Source: Pseudomonadota bacterium
Lineage (GTDB): Bacteria; Pseudomonadota; Gammaproteobacteria; Burkholderiales; Thiobacillaceae
Length of the DNA stretch: 64,000 nucleotides
Direction of reading: 5' to 3'
NCBI GenBank assembly: GCA_021820845.1
Contig: JAKADC010000006.1
Span: forward strand, 1 to 64,000
The notes under the pieces are model-generated. The model saw only the letters and a list, made by a program, of their open reading frames with translations, was not told where the DNA came from and ran no database searches. The position numbers were made by a program, and so were the translations under genes. Shown in pieces: positions 10,714 to 20,194 of this stretch (position 1 is its first letter; the number at the start of each line of letters is the position of its first letter).

Positions 10714-11703
10714 ATGACGAATCCGTTCGCCGCGCGTCTACGCCGGAACGCTCCGGCGTGGCCTCCCGATGCCGGTCCGGCGGCGAACCTCGCGGGTTTC
10801 GCGGTTAAACGCATGCATGCCGTCGCGGCATCCTTTCGGAAGCGAGGCGAGCCGGCGGGTCGAAGCGGCCTCGCGGCCCTTGCCTTCGTCCTCGTCGGCG
10901 CGGCGAGCCTCCCGGTGGCTGCCGCACCCATTCCGCTCATCCAGACCAATGGACCGATCGCGCTCGAACAGGCGCGGCTGATGCGCGACGCGCTGCTGCT
11001 GATGGCGATCGTCGTGCTGCCGGTATTCGTGCTGGCCGGCACGTTCGTATGGCGATACCGCCGCTCCCGCCAGGCGACGTACCGCCCCGACTGGTCCTTC
11101 TCGTTGCCGCTCGAACTCGCGATCTGGGGGATTCCGACGTGCATCGTGATCGCCCTCGGGTTCCTGGTCTGGACCCGCACGCATTCGCTCGATCCCTACG
11201 CGCAGGCCGGCCCCGGCAGCGTGCTCGAGGTGCAGGCGATCGCGACCGACTGGAAGTGGGTCTTCCTGTATCCGGGTCTGGGCGTCGCGACCGTCAACGA
11301 ACTCGTCGTCCCGGCCGACCGGCCGTTCAGGATCGCGCTGACCTCGGACACCGTGATGAACGCGTTTTTCATTCCCGGGCTCGGCGGCCAGATATTCGCG
11401 ATGGCCGGCATGCGCACGCAAATCAATCTGCGCGCGACGTCGCCCGCCGAGATGTGGGGCCGCAACATGCAGTTCAGCGGCAACGGCTTCTACGGACAGG
11501 AGTTCAGGGTGCGCGTCGTCGGCGCGCAGGGATTCGACGCGTGGCGGCAACACGCCCGCGCAGCGGGCGGACAGCTCACGCGCGCCGCGTACGGGGCGCT
11601 CGTCAAGCAGCAGGCGACGGCACCGGTGACCACCTACGCGCGTTTTGATCCGGGACTGTTCGACGAGGTCATCGCGAAGTACCGCACGGAGCCGCACCGC
11701 TGA
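10714..11703 (+). CDS. cyoA: Cytochrome bo3-type ubiquinol oxidase subunit II
   Basis: Two TM helices; NAFFIPGLGGQIFAMAGMRTQINLRATSPAEMWGRNMQFSGNGFYGQEFRV; lacks the Cys/His CuA ligands; followed directly by cyoBCD. Confidence 0.9.
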   Translation: MTNPFAARLRRNAPAWPPDAGPAANLAGFAVKRMHAVAASFRKRGEPAGRSGLAALAFVLVGAASLPVAAAPIPLIQTNGPIALEQARLMRDALLLMAIVVLPVFVLAGTFVWRYRRSRQATYRPDWSFSLPLELAIWGIPTCIVIALGFLVWTRTHSLDPYAQAGPGSVLEVQAIATDWKWVFLYPGLGVATVNELVVPADRPFRIALTSDTVMNAFFIPGLGGQIFAMAGMRTQINLRATSPAEMWGRNMQFSGNGFYGQEFRVRVVGAQGFDAWRQHARAAGGQLTRAAYGALVKQQATAPVTTYARFDPGLFDEVIAKYRTEPHR

Positions 11704-13730
11704 TGTGGGGACGCCTGAGCGCCGACGCGTTGCCCGTCTACAGCATCGTCGCCGCCGCGGCGGCCGGCATCGCCGTGCTGGGCGTGCTCGCCGTGATCGT
11801 GCTGCTGACGGTCACGCATCGCTGGACCTGGCTGTGGCGCGAGTGGCTCACCAGCCTCAATCACCGCCGCATCGGCATCATGTACGTGATCGTCGCGCTG
11901 GTGATGCTGTTGCGGGCGTTCATCGAAGCGCTGCTGATCCGCGTCCAGCAGGCGATCGCCTACGATTCCGGCGGATTTCTGCCGACGGAGCATTTCGCGC
12001 AGCTCTTCACCACGCACGGCAGCATCATGATCTTTTTCGTGCTCATGCCGTTCCTGACTGGGATGATCAACGTCGTCCTGCCGCTGCAGATCGGCGCGCG
12101 CGATCTGGCGTTTCCGTGGCTCAACGCGATCGGCCTGTGGCTGACGACGGCGGGGGCGGCGCTCGTCATGACGTCGCTGGTGCTCGGACGGTTTTCGACC
12201 GGCGGCTGGTCGGGCTACCCGAACTACACCGGCGCCATCGTCAGTCCCGGGGTCGGCCCGGACTACTGGATCTGGGCGCTCACGCTCGCCGGCATCGGCT
12301 CGACCGTCGCCGGCATCAATTTCATCGCGACGATCTGGAAGTTGCGCGCGCCCGGCATGACGCTGATGCGAATGCCGCTCTTCTGCTGGACGGCGCTGTG
12401 CACCTCGCTCCTGATCGTGTTCGCGTTTCCCGCGCTCACCGTCGCGACGAGCCTGCTGTGGCTGGACCGCACGTTCGGCTTCCATTTCTTCACCCAGACC
12501 GACGGCGGCAACATGATGCAGTTCGTCAATCTGTTCTGGCTCTGGGGCCACCCGGAGGTCTACATCCTGATCCTGCCCGCGTTCGGCGCCTTTTCGGAAG
12601 TCATTGCCACGTTCTCGCAGAAGAAGGTTTTCGGCTACGCGTCGCTCGTCTTTGCCACGATGGCCATCGGCGTGCTGAGCTTCACGGTCTGGCTGCACCA
12701 TTTCTTCACCATGGGCGCGAGCCCGAACGTCAACGCATTCTTCGGCATCATGACCATGGTCATCGCGGTGCCCACGGGCGTGAAGGTCTACGACTGGCTT
12801 TTCACCCTGTATCGCGGCCGCCTGCGCTTCGACACGCCGATGCTCTACGCCATCGGTTTTCTGGTGACCTTCGTCATCGGCGGCGTCACCGGGGTGTTGC
12901 TCGCCATCCCGCCGGTCGATTACACGGTTCACAACTCCGTGTTCCTGATCGCCCACTTCCACAACATGCTCATACCCGGCAGTCTCTTCGGCATGTTCGC
13001 GGCGTTCAACTTCTGGTTTCCGAAGGCGGTCGGTTTCCGTCTTGACGACGCCTGGGGCCGGCGCGGATTCTGGTTCTGGCTCACCGGCTTCTACGCCGCG
13101 TTCATGCCGCTCTATCTCCTGGGCATGATGGGCATGAGCCGGCGCCTCGAACGGTATTCGCACCCAGGATGGCAGCCCTGGCTCGTTCTGGCCGCGTTCG
13201 GCGTCGTGTTGATCGCCGCGGGCGTCGTCTGCCAGGTCATCCAGTTGTATGTGTCGTGGCGGGATCGCGAAGCGCTGCGGGACGCGACCGGCGATCCCTG
13301 GGACGGCCGCGCGCTGGAATGGTCGGTCGCCTCGCCGCCGCCCGAATGGAACTTCGCCGTCCGCCCCCGCGTACGCAGCCGTGATGCGTTCCACGAAAGC
13401 AAGGTAGAGGGCCTCGCGTATCCCGACCCCGGGCGCGACGCTTACCGCGACATCTTCGTGCCGCGGAACAGCGGCCTGGCGGTGGCGATCGGCTGGGCCG
13501 CCTACGTGCTGGCCTTCGCCGCCGTGTGGCGCATCGGCTGGCTGGCGGCGCTCGGCCTGGCGGCGTCGGTGCTCCTCGTCATCTGGCGCAGCTTCCAGAC
13601 CGGCACGACCGAAAGGATTCCGGCGCAGACGCTCTACGACTACGATCGGGGCCGCCGGGAGGCGCTGATGCGCCTCGTGCCCGGCGGCGAGATCATGCAT
13701 GGCGCTGCTGCCTCGGGGGCGCGCCCGTGA
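11703..13730 (+). CDS. cyoB: Cytochrome bo3 ubiquinol oxidase subunit I
   Basis: Heme-copper oxidase motifs WGHPEVYILILPAFGAFSEV, WLHHFFTMG, HNSVFLIAHFHNMLIPG. Confidence 0.95.
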   Translation: MWGRLSADALPVYSIVAAAAAGIAVLGVLAVIVLLTVTHRWTWLWREWLTSLNHRRIGIMYVIVALVMLLRAFIEALLIRVQQAIAYDSGGFLPTEHFAQLFTTHGSIMIFFVLMPFLTGMINVVLPLQIGARDLAFPWLNAIGLWLTTAGAALVMTSLVLGRFSTGGWSGYPNYTGAIVSPGVGPDYWIWALTLAGIGSTVAGINFIATIWKLRAPGMTLMRMPLFCWTALCTSLLIVFAFPALTVATSLLWLDRTFGFHFFTQTDGGNMMQFVNLFWLWGHPEVYILILPAFGAFSEVIATFSQKKVFGYASLVFATMAIGVLSFTVWLHHFFTMGASPNVNAFFGIMTMVIAVPTGVKVYDWLFTLYRGRLRFDTPMLYAIGFLVTFVIGGVTGVLLAIPPVDYTVHNSVFLIAHFHNMLIPGSLFGMFAAFNFWFPKAVGFRLDDAWGRRGFWFWLTGFYAAFMPLYLLGMMGMSRRLERYSHPGWQPWLVLAAFGVVLIAAGVVCQVIQLYVSWRDREALRDATGDPWDGRALEWSVASPPPEWNFAVRPRVRSRDAFHESKVEGLAYPDPGRDAYRDIFVPRNSGLAVAIGWAAYVLAFAAVWRIGWLAALGLAASVLLVIWRSFQTGTTERIPAQTLYDYDRGRREALMRLVPGGEIMHGAAASGARP

Positions 13731-14335
13731 CCGCCGTCGGGTCCGCCGCGCCCTCGATGGACCGCGTCGACGACGACGAGAACGGAAAGAGCGCGTTCGG
13801 GTTCTGGGTGTTCCTGATGAGCGATGCCGCCCTGTTCGCGGTGCTGTTCGCGACCTACGCGGTCATGATGCGCGGAACCGGCAGCGGCCCGGGCCCGGCC
13901 GAGGCGATCGGCCTCAAATACGCGTTTCCCGAGACGCTCGTGTTGCTGACGTCGACCCTGACGATGGGCTTTGCCGCGATGGCGCTGCACGCCGACGCGC
14001 GGCGTTCGCTCGTCGTGTGGCTCGGCGCGACGCTCGTGCTGGGCGCCGTCTTCCTCGCGCTCGAGGCCGCCGAGTTCCACGGCATGGCGGCGAAAGGCGA
14101 TACGCCGCAAGTGAGCGGCTTCCTGTCGGGTTTCTTCGCGCTGGTCGGCGCCCACGGGCTGCATGTGACGGCGGGGATGGTCTGGGGACTGGCGATGCTG
14201 GTCCAGGGCGCGACGTCGGACCTGTCCGCCCCGGTCCGCTCGCGACTCGGCCGGTTCGCGCTCTACTGGCATTTTCTGGACCTGATCTGGGTGGGCATTT
14301 TTTCGATCGTCTATCTTCGCGGGACGCTGGGATGA
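13727..14335 (+). CDS. cyoC: Cytochrome bo3 ubiquinol oxidase subunit III
   Basis: GTG start overlapping the cyoB stop; GFWVFLMSDAALFAVLFATYAVM, FFALVGAHGLHVTAGMVW, YWHFLDLIWVGIFSIVYL. Confidence 0.92.
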   Translation: MTAVGSAAPSMDRVDDDENGKSAFGFWVFLMSDAALFAVLFATYAVMMRGTGSGPGPAEAIGLKYAFPETLVLLTSTLTMGFAAMALHADARRSLVVWLGATLVLGAVFLALEAAEFHGMAAKGDTPQVSGFLSGFFALVGAHGLHVTAGMVWGLAMLVQGATSDLSAPVRSRLGRFALYWHFLDLIWVGIFSIVYLRGTLG

Positions 14336-14640
14336 GCCGTGAACCGGGATCGCCGACCCACCGGCGCTACCTGACGGGCTATCTGTGGGCGCTCGGCCTC
14401 ACGCTGATCGCGTTCGCCGCCGCGCGCCTCGGCGGGGCGAACCGGACACTCGCGCTCGGCGTGGTGATCGGTGCCGGATTGATCCAGATCGGTGTCCATC
14501 TGCGGTATTTCCTGCACCTCGGATTCGGGAAATCGCAGCGCGAGAACCTCGTTCTCGTCCTGATCGCCACGCTGCTCATCTTGCTCATGGTCGGCGGAAG
14601 CGTGTGGATCATGTTCGACCTCAACCGGCGCATGATGTGA
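14332..14640 (+). CDS. cyoD: Cytochrome bo3 ubiquinol oxidase subunit IV
   Basis: Overlaps cyoC; YLTGYLWALGLTLIAFAAARLGG ... QIGVHLRYFLHLGFG ... LMVGGSVWIMFDLNRRMM. Confidence 0.9.
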   Translation: MSREPGSPTHRRYLTGYLWALGLTLIAFAAARLGGANRTLALGVVIGAGLIQIGVHLRYFLHLGFGKSQRENLVLVLIATLLILLMVGGSVWIMFDLNRRMM

Positions 14641-14692
14641 CGCGTCCCCGCGGGGCCGCGCCGATCCGAAGGGTGCGCCGTTCGTCGGAGCC

Positions 14693-15985
14693 CTAGCGCA
14701 GGTCGTATTGCTTGAGCTTGCGGTAGAGCGTGCGTTCGGTGACGCCGAGCGCGGCGGCGACGCGGGCGCGATGGCCGCGATGCGTTTCGAGCAGGGACTG
14801 CAGGTGCGCGCGCTCCATGTCGCGCAGCGAGGCGCTCGCCGCATCGGGCGCCGCGGGCGCGGCGCGCGGCAGCCGCAGGTCCGAGGCGCGGATGGTGCCG
14901 TTGCGGCAGCTGAGGACGGCCTGCTGCAGCAGGTTGCGCAGTTCGCGCACGTTGCCCGGAAAGTCGTACGCCACGAGCGCCGCCAACGCGTCCGGGTCGA
15001 GGCGGCACGGCGTCTGCCCGCCCGTCAGACGCTTGAGCAGGAACGCCGCCAGCGCGGGAAGGTCGGAGGCGCGCTCGCGCAGCGGCGGCAGCGTCACGTC
15101 GATGCCGGCGAGGCGGTAATAGAGGTCGAGCCGGAAACGCTTGGCATCGACCTCGGCGAGCAGCCGGCGGTTGGTCGCCGATACGACGCGGACGTTGGCG
15201 GTCAACGTCCGCGTGCCGCCCACGCGGCGGAACTCGCCGCTCTCCAGTACGCGCAAGAGCTTCGCCTGCAGGCTGAGCGGGATTTCGCCGACTTCGTCGA
15301 GGAACAGCGTGCCGCCGTCGGCGAGTTCGAACAGGCCTTTTTTCTGGCCGCTGCTGCCGGAGAAGGCGCCGCGCTCGTGACCGAAGAGTTCGCTTTCGAA
15401 CAGGGTTTCCGGCACCGCCGCGCAGTTGATGACGATGAACGCCGCGCCGGCGCGATTCGAGCGCGCGTGGATGAAGCGCGCGGCGAGTTCCTTGCCGACG
15501 CCGCTTTCGCCGTAGAGCAGGATCGACGCCTCGCTTTCGGCGACGCGCGCGAGGTGGTCCACGCAGTTCAGGAACGCCGGAGACTGGCCGACCATCTGCA
15601 TGGCGTCGCAGTCCGTTCCCGCGTCCGCCTCGAGCGGGTAGAGCTGCTCGCCCAGATAACGCGCGCCGTTCGCGCCGCGCAGCGCATGTCCCCGGATGCG
15701 GGTGCGCTCGGGCTGGTCGTCGGCGTGGAAATGGGTGTGCACCACCTCGACCGCTTCGCCGCGCTCGAACAGGGCCCGATGCGGGCACTGCTCGCCGTTC
15801 TCGTGGCAGGGCCGCGTCGCGTGGTGCGACACGGCGTAGCAGTGCTGACCGACGACGGCGTCGGGCGAGACGCCGTAGGTCGCGGTGTAGCGCTGGTTCG
15901 CCGCCACGATGCGGTATTCGCGGTCGATCACGACGAAGGGCTGGTCGTTGGCGTCGATGAGGTCCTGCAGATTGATGGAGGGCAT
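14693..15985 (-). CDS. fisR: FisR-like sigma-54-dependent activator (PAS-type sensor, AAA+, Fis HTH)
   Basis: AAA+ motifs [18 protein letters not shown] and [43 protein letters not shown]-terminal Fis [29 protein letters not shown]; sensor C-x10-C-x6-C ([19 protein letters not shown]) matches the Cys spacing of FisR; divergent from sqr. Confidence 0.85.
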   Translation of the reverse strand: MPSINLQDLIDANDQPFVVIDREYRIVAANQRYTATYGVSPDAVVGQHCYAVSHHATRPCHENGEQCPHRALFERGEAVEVVHTHFHADDQPERTRIRGHALRGANGARYLGEQLYPLEADAGTDCDAMQMVGQSPAFLNCVDHLARVAESEASILLYGESGVGKELAARFIHARSNRAGAAFIVINCAAVPETLFESELFGHERGAFSGSSGQKKGLFELADGGTLFLDEVGEIPLSLQAKLLRVLESGEFRRVGGTRTLTANVRVVSATNRRLLAEVDAKRFRLDLYYRLAGIDVTLPPLRERASDLPALAAFLLKRLTGGQTPCRLDPDALAALVAYDFPGNVRELRNLLQQAVLSCRNGTIRASDLRLPRAAPAAPDAASASLRDMERAHLQSLLETHRGHRARVAAALGVTERTLYRKLKQYDLR

Positions 15986-16001
15986 GATGTGCTAGGCTGA
16001 A

Positions 16002-16044
16002 GTCATGACGCATGATACCAGTGTCATGACACGTGAGTCATGCC
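16002..16044. promoter_or_regulatory. Putative upstream activating sites for the FisR-like regulator
   Basis: GTCATGAC at 16002-16009 and again at 16023-16030 (within perfect palindrome GTGTCATGACAC 16021-16032), 21 bp apart; imperfect third half-site GTCATGCC 16037-16044. Confidence 0.65.
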
Positions 16045-16103
16045 GTGTGGTGTCAGGCGAGGCGGGTCGTCGGCAAGCCATTGATTTTTGGGGAACGATC
16101 CGC

Positions 16104-16119
16104 TGGCACTTCCCTTGCT
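16104..16119 (+). promoter_or_regulatory. Sigma-54 (-24/-12) promoter
   Basis: TGGCACttcccTTGCT: GG-N10-GC spacing, near-exact match to the RpoN consensus, 45 bp upstream of the 16164 ATG. Confidence 0.88.
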
Positions 16120-16163
16120 TTACCTGTTATTGCAGTACACCCCACAACCGGACGGAGACGAAC

Positions 16164-16367
16164 ATGTCGGAAAAAATGAACTGGAAGCTGAAACCGGGCG
16201 TGACCATTGCCCCGGGGCAGGTGGAGGATGTCGCCAAGATGGCCTGCGCGCTCAAGAGCCTGTCGGCCTACACCACCTTTGTCGTGGAGCGCGAGGATTG
16301 CCCGGAGGACCTGCAGCAAATCGTGCAGGAAGGTCTCGACGCGATGGCTCGCGTCTTCGAATGGTAA
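16164..16367 (+). CDS. Conserved-looking 67-aa protein upstream of sqr
   Basis: MSEKMNWKLKPGVTIAPGQVEDVAKMACALKSLSAYTTFVVEREDCPEDLQQIVQEGLDAMARVFEW; first gene after the sigma-54 promoter. Confidence 0.72.
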   Translation: MSEKMNWKLKPGVTIAPGQVEDVAKMACALKSLSAYTTFVVEREDCPEDLQQIVQEGLDAMARVFEW

Positions 16368-16409
16368 TTCGAACGTTCAAATCGACATAAGCATAAGGAG
16401 CAACAATAA

Positions 16410-17681
16410 ATGGCACACATCGTAATTCTTGGCGCAGGCGTGGGCGGCATGACCATGGCGTATGAAATGCGCGAATCTGCCAGAGCGGAGGACAAGGTCA
16501 CCGTCATTTCCAACAACTCGTATTTCCAGTTCATGCCGTCCAACCCCTGGGTGGCGGTCAACTGGCGCACGCGTGACGACATCACGCTCGAGGCCGCGCC
16601 TTTCCTGAACAAGAAGAACATCGACTTCATCGGCGTCGGCGCTGCGCGCGTGCATCCCGAGAAGAACCAGGTCGAGCTCACCAACGGCACGATCGTGGAC
16701 TACGACTTTCTCGTCATCGCCACCGGGCCCAAGCTCGCGTTCGATGAGGTGCCCGGCCTGGGCCCGCAGGGAGGGCATACGCAGTCGGTGTGCTCGGTCG
16801 ACCATGCGGTGAACGCCGGCCGCGCATGGGAAGAGTTCGTGAGGAATCCGGGGCCGATCGTGGTCGGGGCGGTGCAGGGCGCGTCCTGCTACGGTCCGGC
16901 GTACGAGTTCGCCATGATCATGGATACCGATCTGCGGAAGCGCAAGATCCGCGACCGCGTGCCGATGACCTACGTCACGGCTGAACCGTACATCGGCCAT
17001 CTGGGCCTGGGCGGCGTCGGCGACTCCAAGGGGATGCTCGAATCCGTGATGCGCGAGCGCCACATCAAGTGGATCTGCAACGCCAAGGTCACGAAGGTCG
17101 AGCCCGGCAAGATGTTCGTCTCCGAGCACAACGACAAGGGCGAGGTGATCAAGGAGCACGAGCTGCCCTTCGGCTACTCGATGATGCTGCCGGCGTTCAA
17201 GGGCATCGACGCGGTGTTCGGCGTCGAGGGCCTGACCAACCCGCGCGGCTTCATCACGATCGACCCGTACCAGCGCAATCCCAAGTACCCGAACGTCTAT
17301 TCGGTCGGCGTCTGCGTCGCCATTCCGCCTGTCGAGGCCACGCCGGTTCCCACGGGAACGCCGAAGACCGGGTACATGATCGAATCGATGGTCACCGCCA
17401 CCGCGCACAACATCCGCTCCGTGCTCGATGGCCGCGAGCCCGCCGAGAAGGCGACCTGGAATGCCATCTGCCTCGCCGACTTCGGCGACACCGGCGCGGC
17501 CTTCGTGGCGCTGCCGCAGATTCCGCCGCGCAACGTCAACTGGTTCAAGGAAGGCAAGTGGGTGCACCTCGCCAAGGTCGCGTTCGAGAAATACTTCATG
17601 CGCAAGATGAAGAAAGGCTCGACCGAGCCGCTTTACGAGAAATACGTCCTCGGCCTGATGGGGATCAAGAAGCTCAAGTGA
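16410..17681 (+). CDS. sqr: Sulfide:quinone oxidoreductase
   Basis: FAD motif IVILGAGVGGMTMAYEM; Cys in SVCSVDHA, GASCYGPAYEF and GVCVAIPPVE; resembles the Acidithiobacillus SQR pattern including C-terminal VHLAKVAFEKYFMRKMKKG. Confidence 0.92.
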   Translation: MAHIVILGAGVGGMTMAYEMRESARAEDKVTVISNNSYFQFMPSNPWVAVNWRTRDDITLEAAPFLNKKNIDFIGVGAARVHPEKNQVELTNGTIVDYDFLVIATGPKLAFDEVPGLGPQGGHTQSVCSVDHAVNAGRAWEEFVRNPGPIVVGAVQGASCYGPAYEFAMIMDTDLRKRKIRDRVPMTYVTAEPYIGHLGLGGVGDSKGMLESVMRERHIKWICNAKVTKVEPGKMFVSEHNDKGEVIKEHELPFGYSMMLPAFKGIDAVFGVEGLTNPRGFITIDPYQRNPKYPNVYSVGVCVAIPPVEATPVPTGTPKTGYMIESMVTATAHNIRSVLDGREPAEKATWNAICLADFGDTGAAFVALPQIPPRNVNWFKEGKWVHLAKVAFEKYFMRKMKKGSTEPLYEKYVLGLMGIKKLK

Positions 17682-17700
17682 TTTTCCGCCGGCTTCACAA

Positions 17701-17725
17701 AAGCGCCTTCGGGCGCTTTTTTTTT
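17701..17725 (+). terminator. Rho-independent terminator after sqr
   Basis: aagcgcc-ttc-gggcgctt followed by a T run. Confidence 0.85.
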
Positions 17726-17985
17726 GTTGGCGCGCCGGGGCGCGAGGGGTGATCGGCCCGAGGCGGTCAGCGCGGAGGCGGGGAATTTCGCCTGCCGCAT
17801 TGCAAAGGGACAAGAATGTCCTATTAATAAAAGTGTTCGGTTTTGCAACACAATTTATTTAGTAAAGGTCTTCGTGCAACACCGTTCGTTTTTGCATCAA
17901 GATGGGGTTCGCAGCGTGGTTCTTTTGTAGGCGGACCGGCTTCAGCCGGTTTTTCATTGTCGGTTTCCCCGGGGGGAGAATTCCT

Positions 17986-19374
17986 TTGATTACCACATTC
18001 GTACGGCGCCATGTCCTGAAGGTGCGGAGGCTTCTTCCCGCATTGACGGCTCTAATTCTGCTGGGGGCATGGTCTTCCCCCACTTTCGCACTCCCGGCTT
18101 TCGCCCGACAGACCGGACAGAACTGCCTGGCGTGTCACGCGGGCGGCCAGTTCCCCGAACTGACCCCCTACGGGCGGCTGTTCAAGCTCACCGGCTATAC
18201 GCTGGGGAGCCGCTCCATCCCGCTGTCGGTGATGGCGGTGCTCGACTACACGAACGTCCGCAACACCAAGGACTCCACCGGCGTGAAGGACACCACCGAC
18301 TTCTACAAGAACGGCAAGTCCATTTTTGACGTCGGCAGCGTCTTTCTTGCGGGCAAGGTCACCGACAACCTCGGCGTGTTCGCCCAGGCGACCTATGCCC
18401 AGTACGATCACCAGAAGGACAATGGCGACTGGGTCGGGCATCTCAGCGCCGACAACTCCGAACTCCGCTACGCCGACCGCTTCATCTCGCCCGGCAACGA
18501 CCTGATCGTCGGCGCGTTCGCCAATAACAATCCGAGCATGCAGGACGTCTGGAACAGTTCGGCCGCGTGGAGTTATCCCTACGTCGGCCCGACGTTTGCA
18601 CTGGGCGCGCCTGCGGCACCGCTGCTCGACGGCGGGCTCGCGCAGAACTCGGTCGGCGCGGGCGTCTATGCCTATTGGAACAAGAGCGTCTACGGCGAGT
18701 TTTCGCTGTACAAGACCGCCAACGGCCCGTTCGGATTTCTCCATCCGTACGACAGCTCGCAGATTTCCAAGATCAAGGACGGCGCGCCGTACTGGCGCCT
18801 TGCCTACACCAAGGACTTCGGGCCCCATAGCATCATGGTCGGCACGTCCGGGCTCGTCGCCAAGATTCACGAGGGCACGGACTTTCTGGCGAGCGACGCC
18901 TCGTTGCCGACCGACCGTTACCGCGACTACGGGGTCGATGCGCAGTACCAGTACATCCTCGATCCGCACACGGTCACGGCCCACATCAGCTACATCCACG
19001 AAAACGTGAAGTGGGGCGACCAGGCCGGGCTCGGCTACGACAACGCGAGCGACACCCTGAAGGAACTCAAGATCAAGGGCGCCTACGTCTACAACGCCAA
19101 GTACGGCGCCAGCCTCGCGTACCAGCAGACCACCGGTTCGACCGATGCCGGATTGTATGGTGGGCCGGCCGAGATCACAGGGAATCTCAACAACAGCCCC
19201 GACACGACCGCCTGGGTCCCCGAGGTGTTCTGGACGCCCGTGCAGTACCTCCGCATCGGTGCCCAATACTGGCATTACACGAAATTCAACGGCGCCGGCA
19301 GCAATTACAACGGGTACGGGCGCAGCGCCAGCGACAACGACACGCTCTTCATCTACGCGTGGGGTGCCTATTGA
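17986..19374 (+). CDS. Outer-membrane mono-heme porin-cytochrome fusion (Cyc2-like)
   Basis: Signal peptide, FARQTGQNCLACHAGGQFPELTPYGRLFKLTGYTLG (single CxxCH), then a long aromatic/Gly beta-barrel-like sequence to C-terminal FIYAWGAY. Start uncertain: TTG 17986 with ggggggag SD favoured over ATG 17902. Confidence 0.72.
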   Translation: MITTFVRRHVLKVRRLLPALTALILLGAWSSPTFALPAFARQTGQNCLACHAGGQFPELTPYGRLFKLTGYTLGSRSIPLSVMAVLDYTNVRNTKDSTGVKDTTDFYKNGKSIFDVGSVFLAGKVTDNLGVFAQATYAQYDHQKDNGDWVGHLSADNSELRYADRFISPGNDLIVGAFANNNPSMQDVWNSSAAWSYPYVGPTFALGAPAAPLLDGGLAQNSVGAGVYAYWNKSVYGEFSLYKTANGPFGFLHPYDSSQISKIKDGAPYWRLAYTKDFGPHSIMVGTSGLVAKIHEGTDFLASDASLPTDRYRDYGVDAQYQYILDPHTVTAHISYIHENVKWGDQAGLGYDNASDTLKELKIKGAYVYNAKYGASLAYQQTTGSTDAGLYGGPAEITGNLNNSPDTTAWVPEVFWTPVQYLRIGAQYWHYTKFNGAGSNYNGYGRSASDNDTLFIYAWGAY

Positions 19375-19424
19375 CGGGAAAAATGGACTTGGCGGTGCAC
19401 TTTTTCTGACTTGAGGGACTCAAC

Positions 19425-20072
19425 ATGAAGACAGCTTTGTATACGACCCTGGCATTGGCCACCGTGACGCTGGTGATCGGCGGGTGCTCGAATCTCGAGC
19501 GCTCGCGCGATATCGGCAATCCGCAGGTCCAGGGCAAGACGCTCGCCATGCAGGTGTGCTCGAACTGCCACAGCATGGACGGCAATTCGGTCAATCCCAA
19601 TTTTCCCAAGCTTGCGGGCCAGCAGCCGGACTACCTCGTCGCGCAGCTGAAGTACTTCCGCGGCCACAATCGCGCCGATCCCGAAGGCTCCGAATACATG
19701 TGGGGGATCGCGCGGAAGCTGACCGACGAGCAGATCAGCGGCCTCGCCGCCTATTTCTCGGAGCAGAAGGACGCGCCCAACGTCGCCGGTGATCCTGCGC
19801 TCGTGGCCACCGGCAAGGCGATCTACGAAAACGGCATTCCGAAGGAGCAAGTCGCGGCCTGCGCGGGATGTCATGGCCAGGCCGGCAAGGGCAGCGGAAC
19901 CTTCCCCAGGCTTGCGGGCCAGCACAAGGACTACATGATCAAGCAGCTGTACGTCCTGTCGCAGACCAACCAGCGTCCCGCGGGCGCGATGATGACATCG
20001 CTGGTCCACGGCCTGACGCCGCACGACATGGTGGCGGTGACGACCTATTTGCAGGGGGTGGTGCTGCAGTAG
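19425..20072 (+). CDS. Di-heme c4-type cytochrome c, lipoprotein-like
   Basis: LVIGGCSN lipobox-like; CSNCHSMDGNS ... FPKLAGQQPDYLVAQL and CAGCHGQAGKGSGTFPRLAGQHKDYMIKQL. Confidence 0.9.
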   Translation: MKTALYTTLALATVTLVIGGCSNLERSRDIGNPQVQGKTLAMQVCSNCHSMDGNSVNPNFPKLAGQQPDYLVAQLKYFRGHNRADPEGSEYMWGIARKLTDEQISGLAAYFSEQKDAPNVAGDPALVATGKAIYENGIPKEQVAACAGCHGQAGKGSGTFPRLAGQHKDYMIKQLYVLSQTNQRPAGAMMTSLVHGLTPHDMVAVTTYLQGVVLQ

Positions 20073-20194
20073 CGGCGCGGGCCGGACGGGGCGCCGGGCG
20101 CTCCGCCGGTCCCGCGAAAAGCGGCCGGCGCGATGCGGGATTCGACCCGCTCAAGGCCGCGTCGGCTTCCCTGGGGCGCCTGCGGGCGCCTTTT

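Noticed and set aside
11634-13700. 688-aa minus-strand ORF opposite cyoB
   Set aside because: Low-complexity R/E/H/D-rich antisense artefact; cyoB on the plus strand has all catalytic motifs.
10714-14640. aa3-type cytochrome c oxidase
   Set aside because: Subunit II lacks CuA ligands and the gene order is cyoABCD, so quinol oxidase is the better call.
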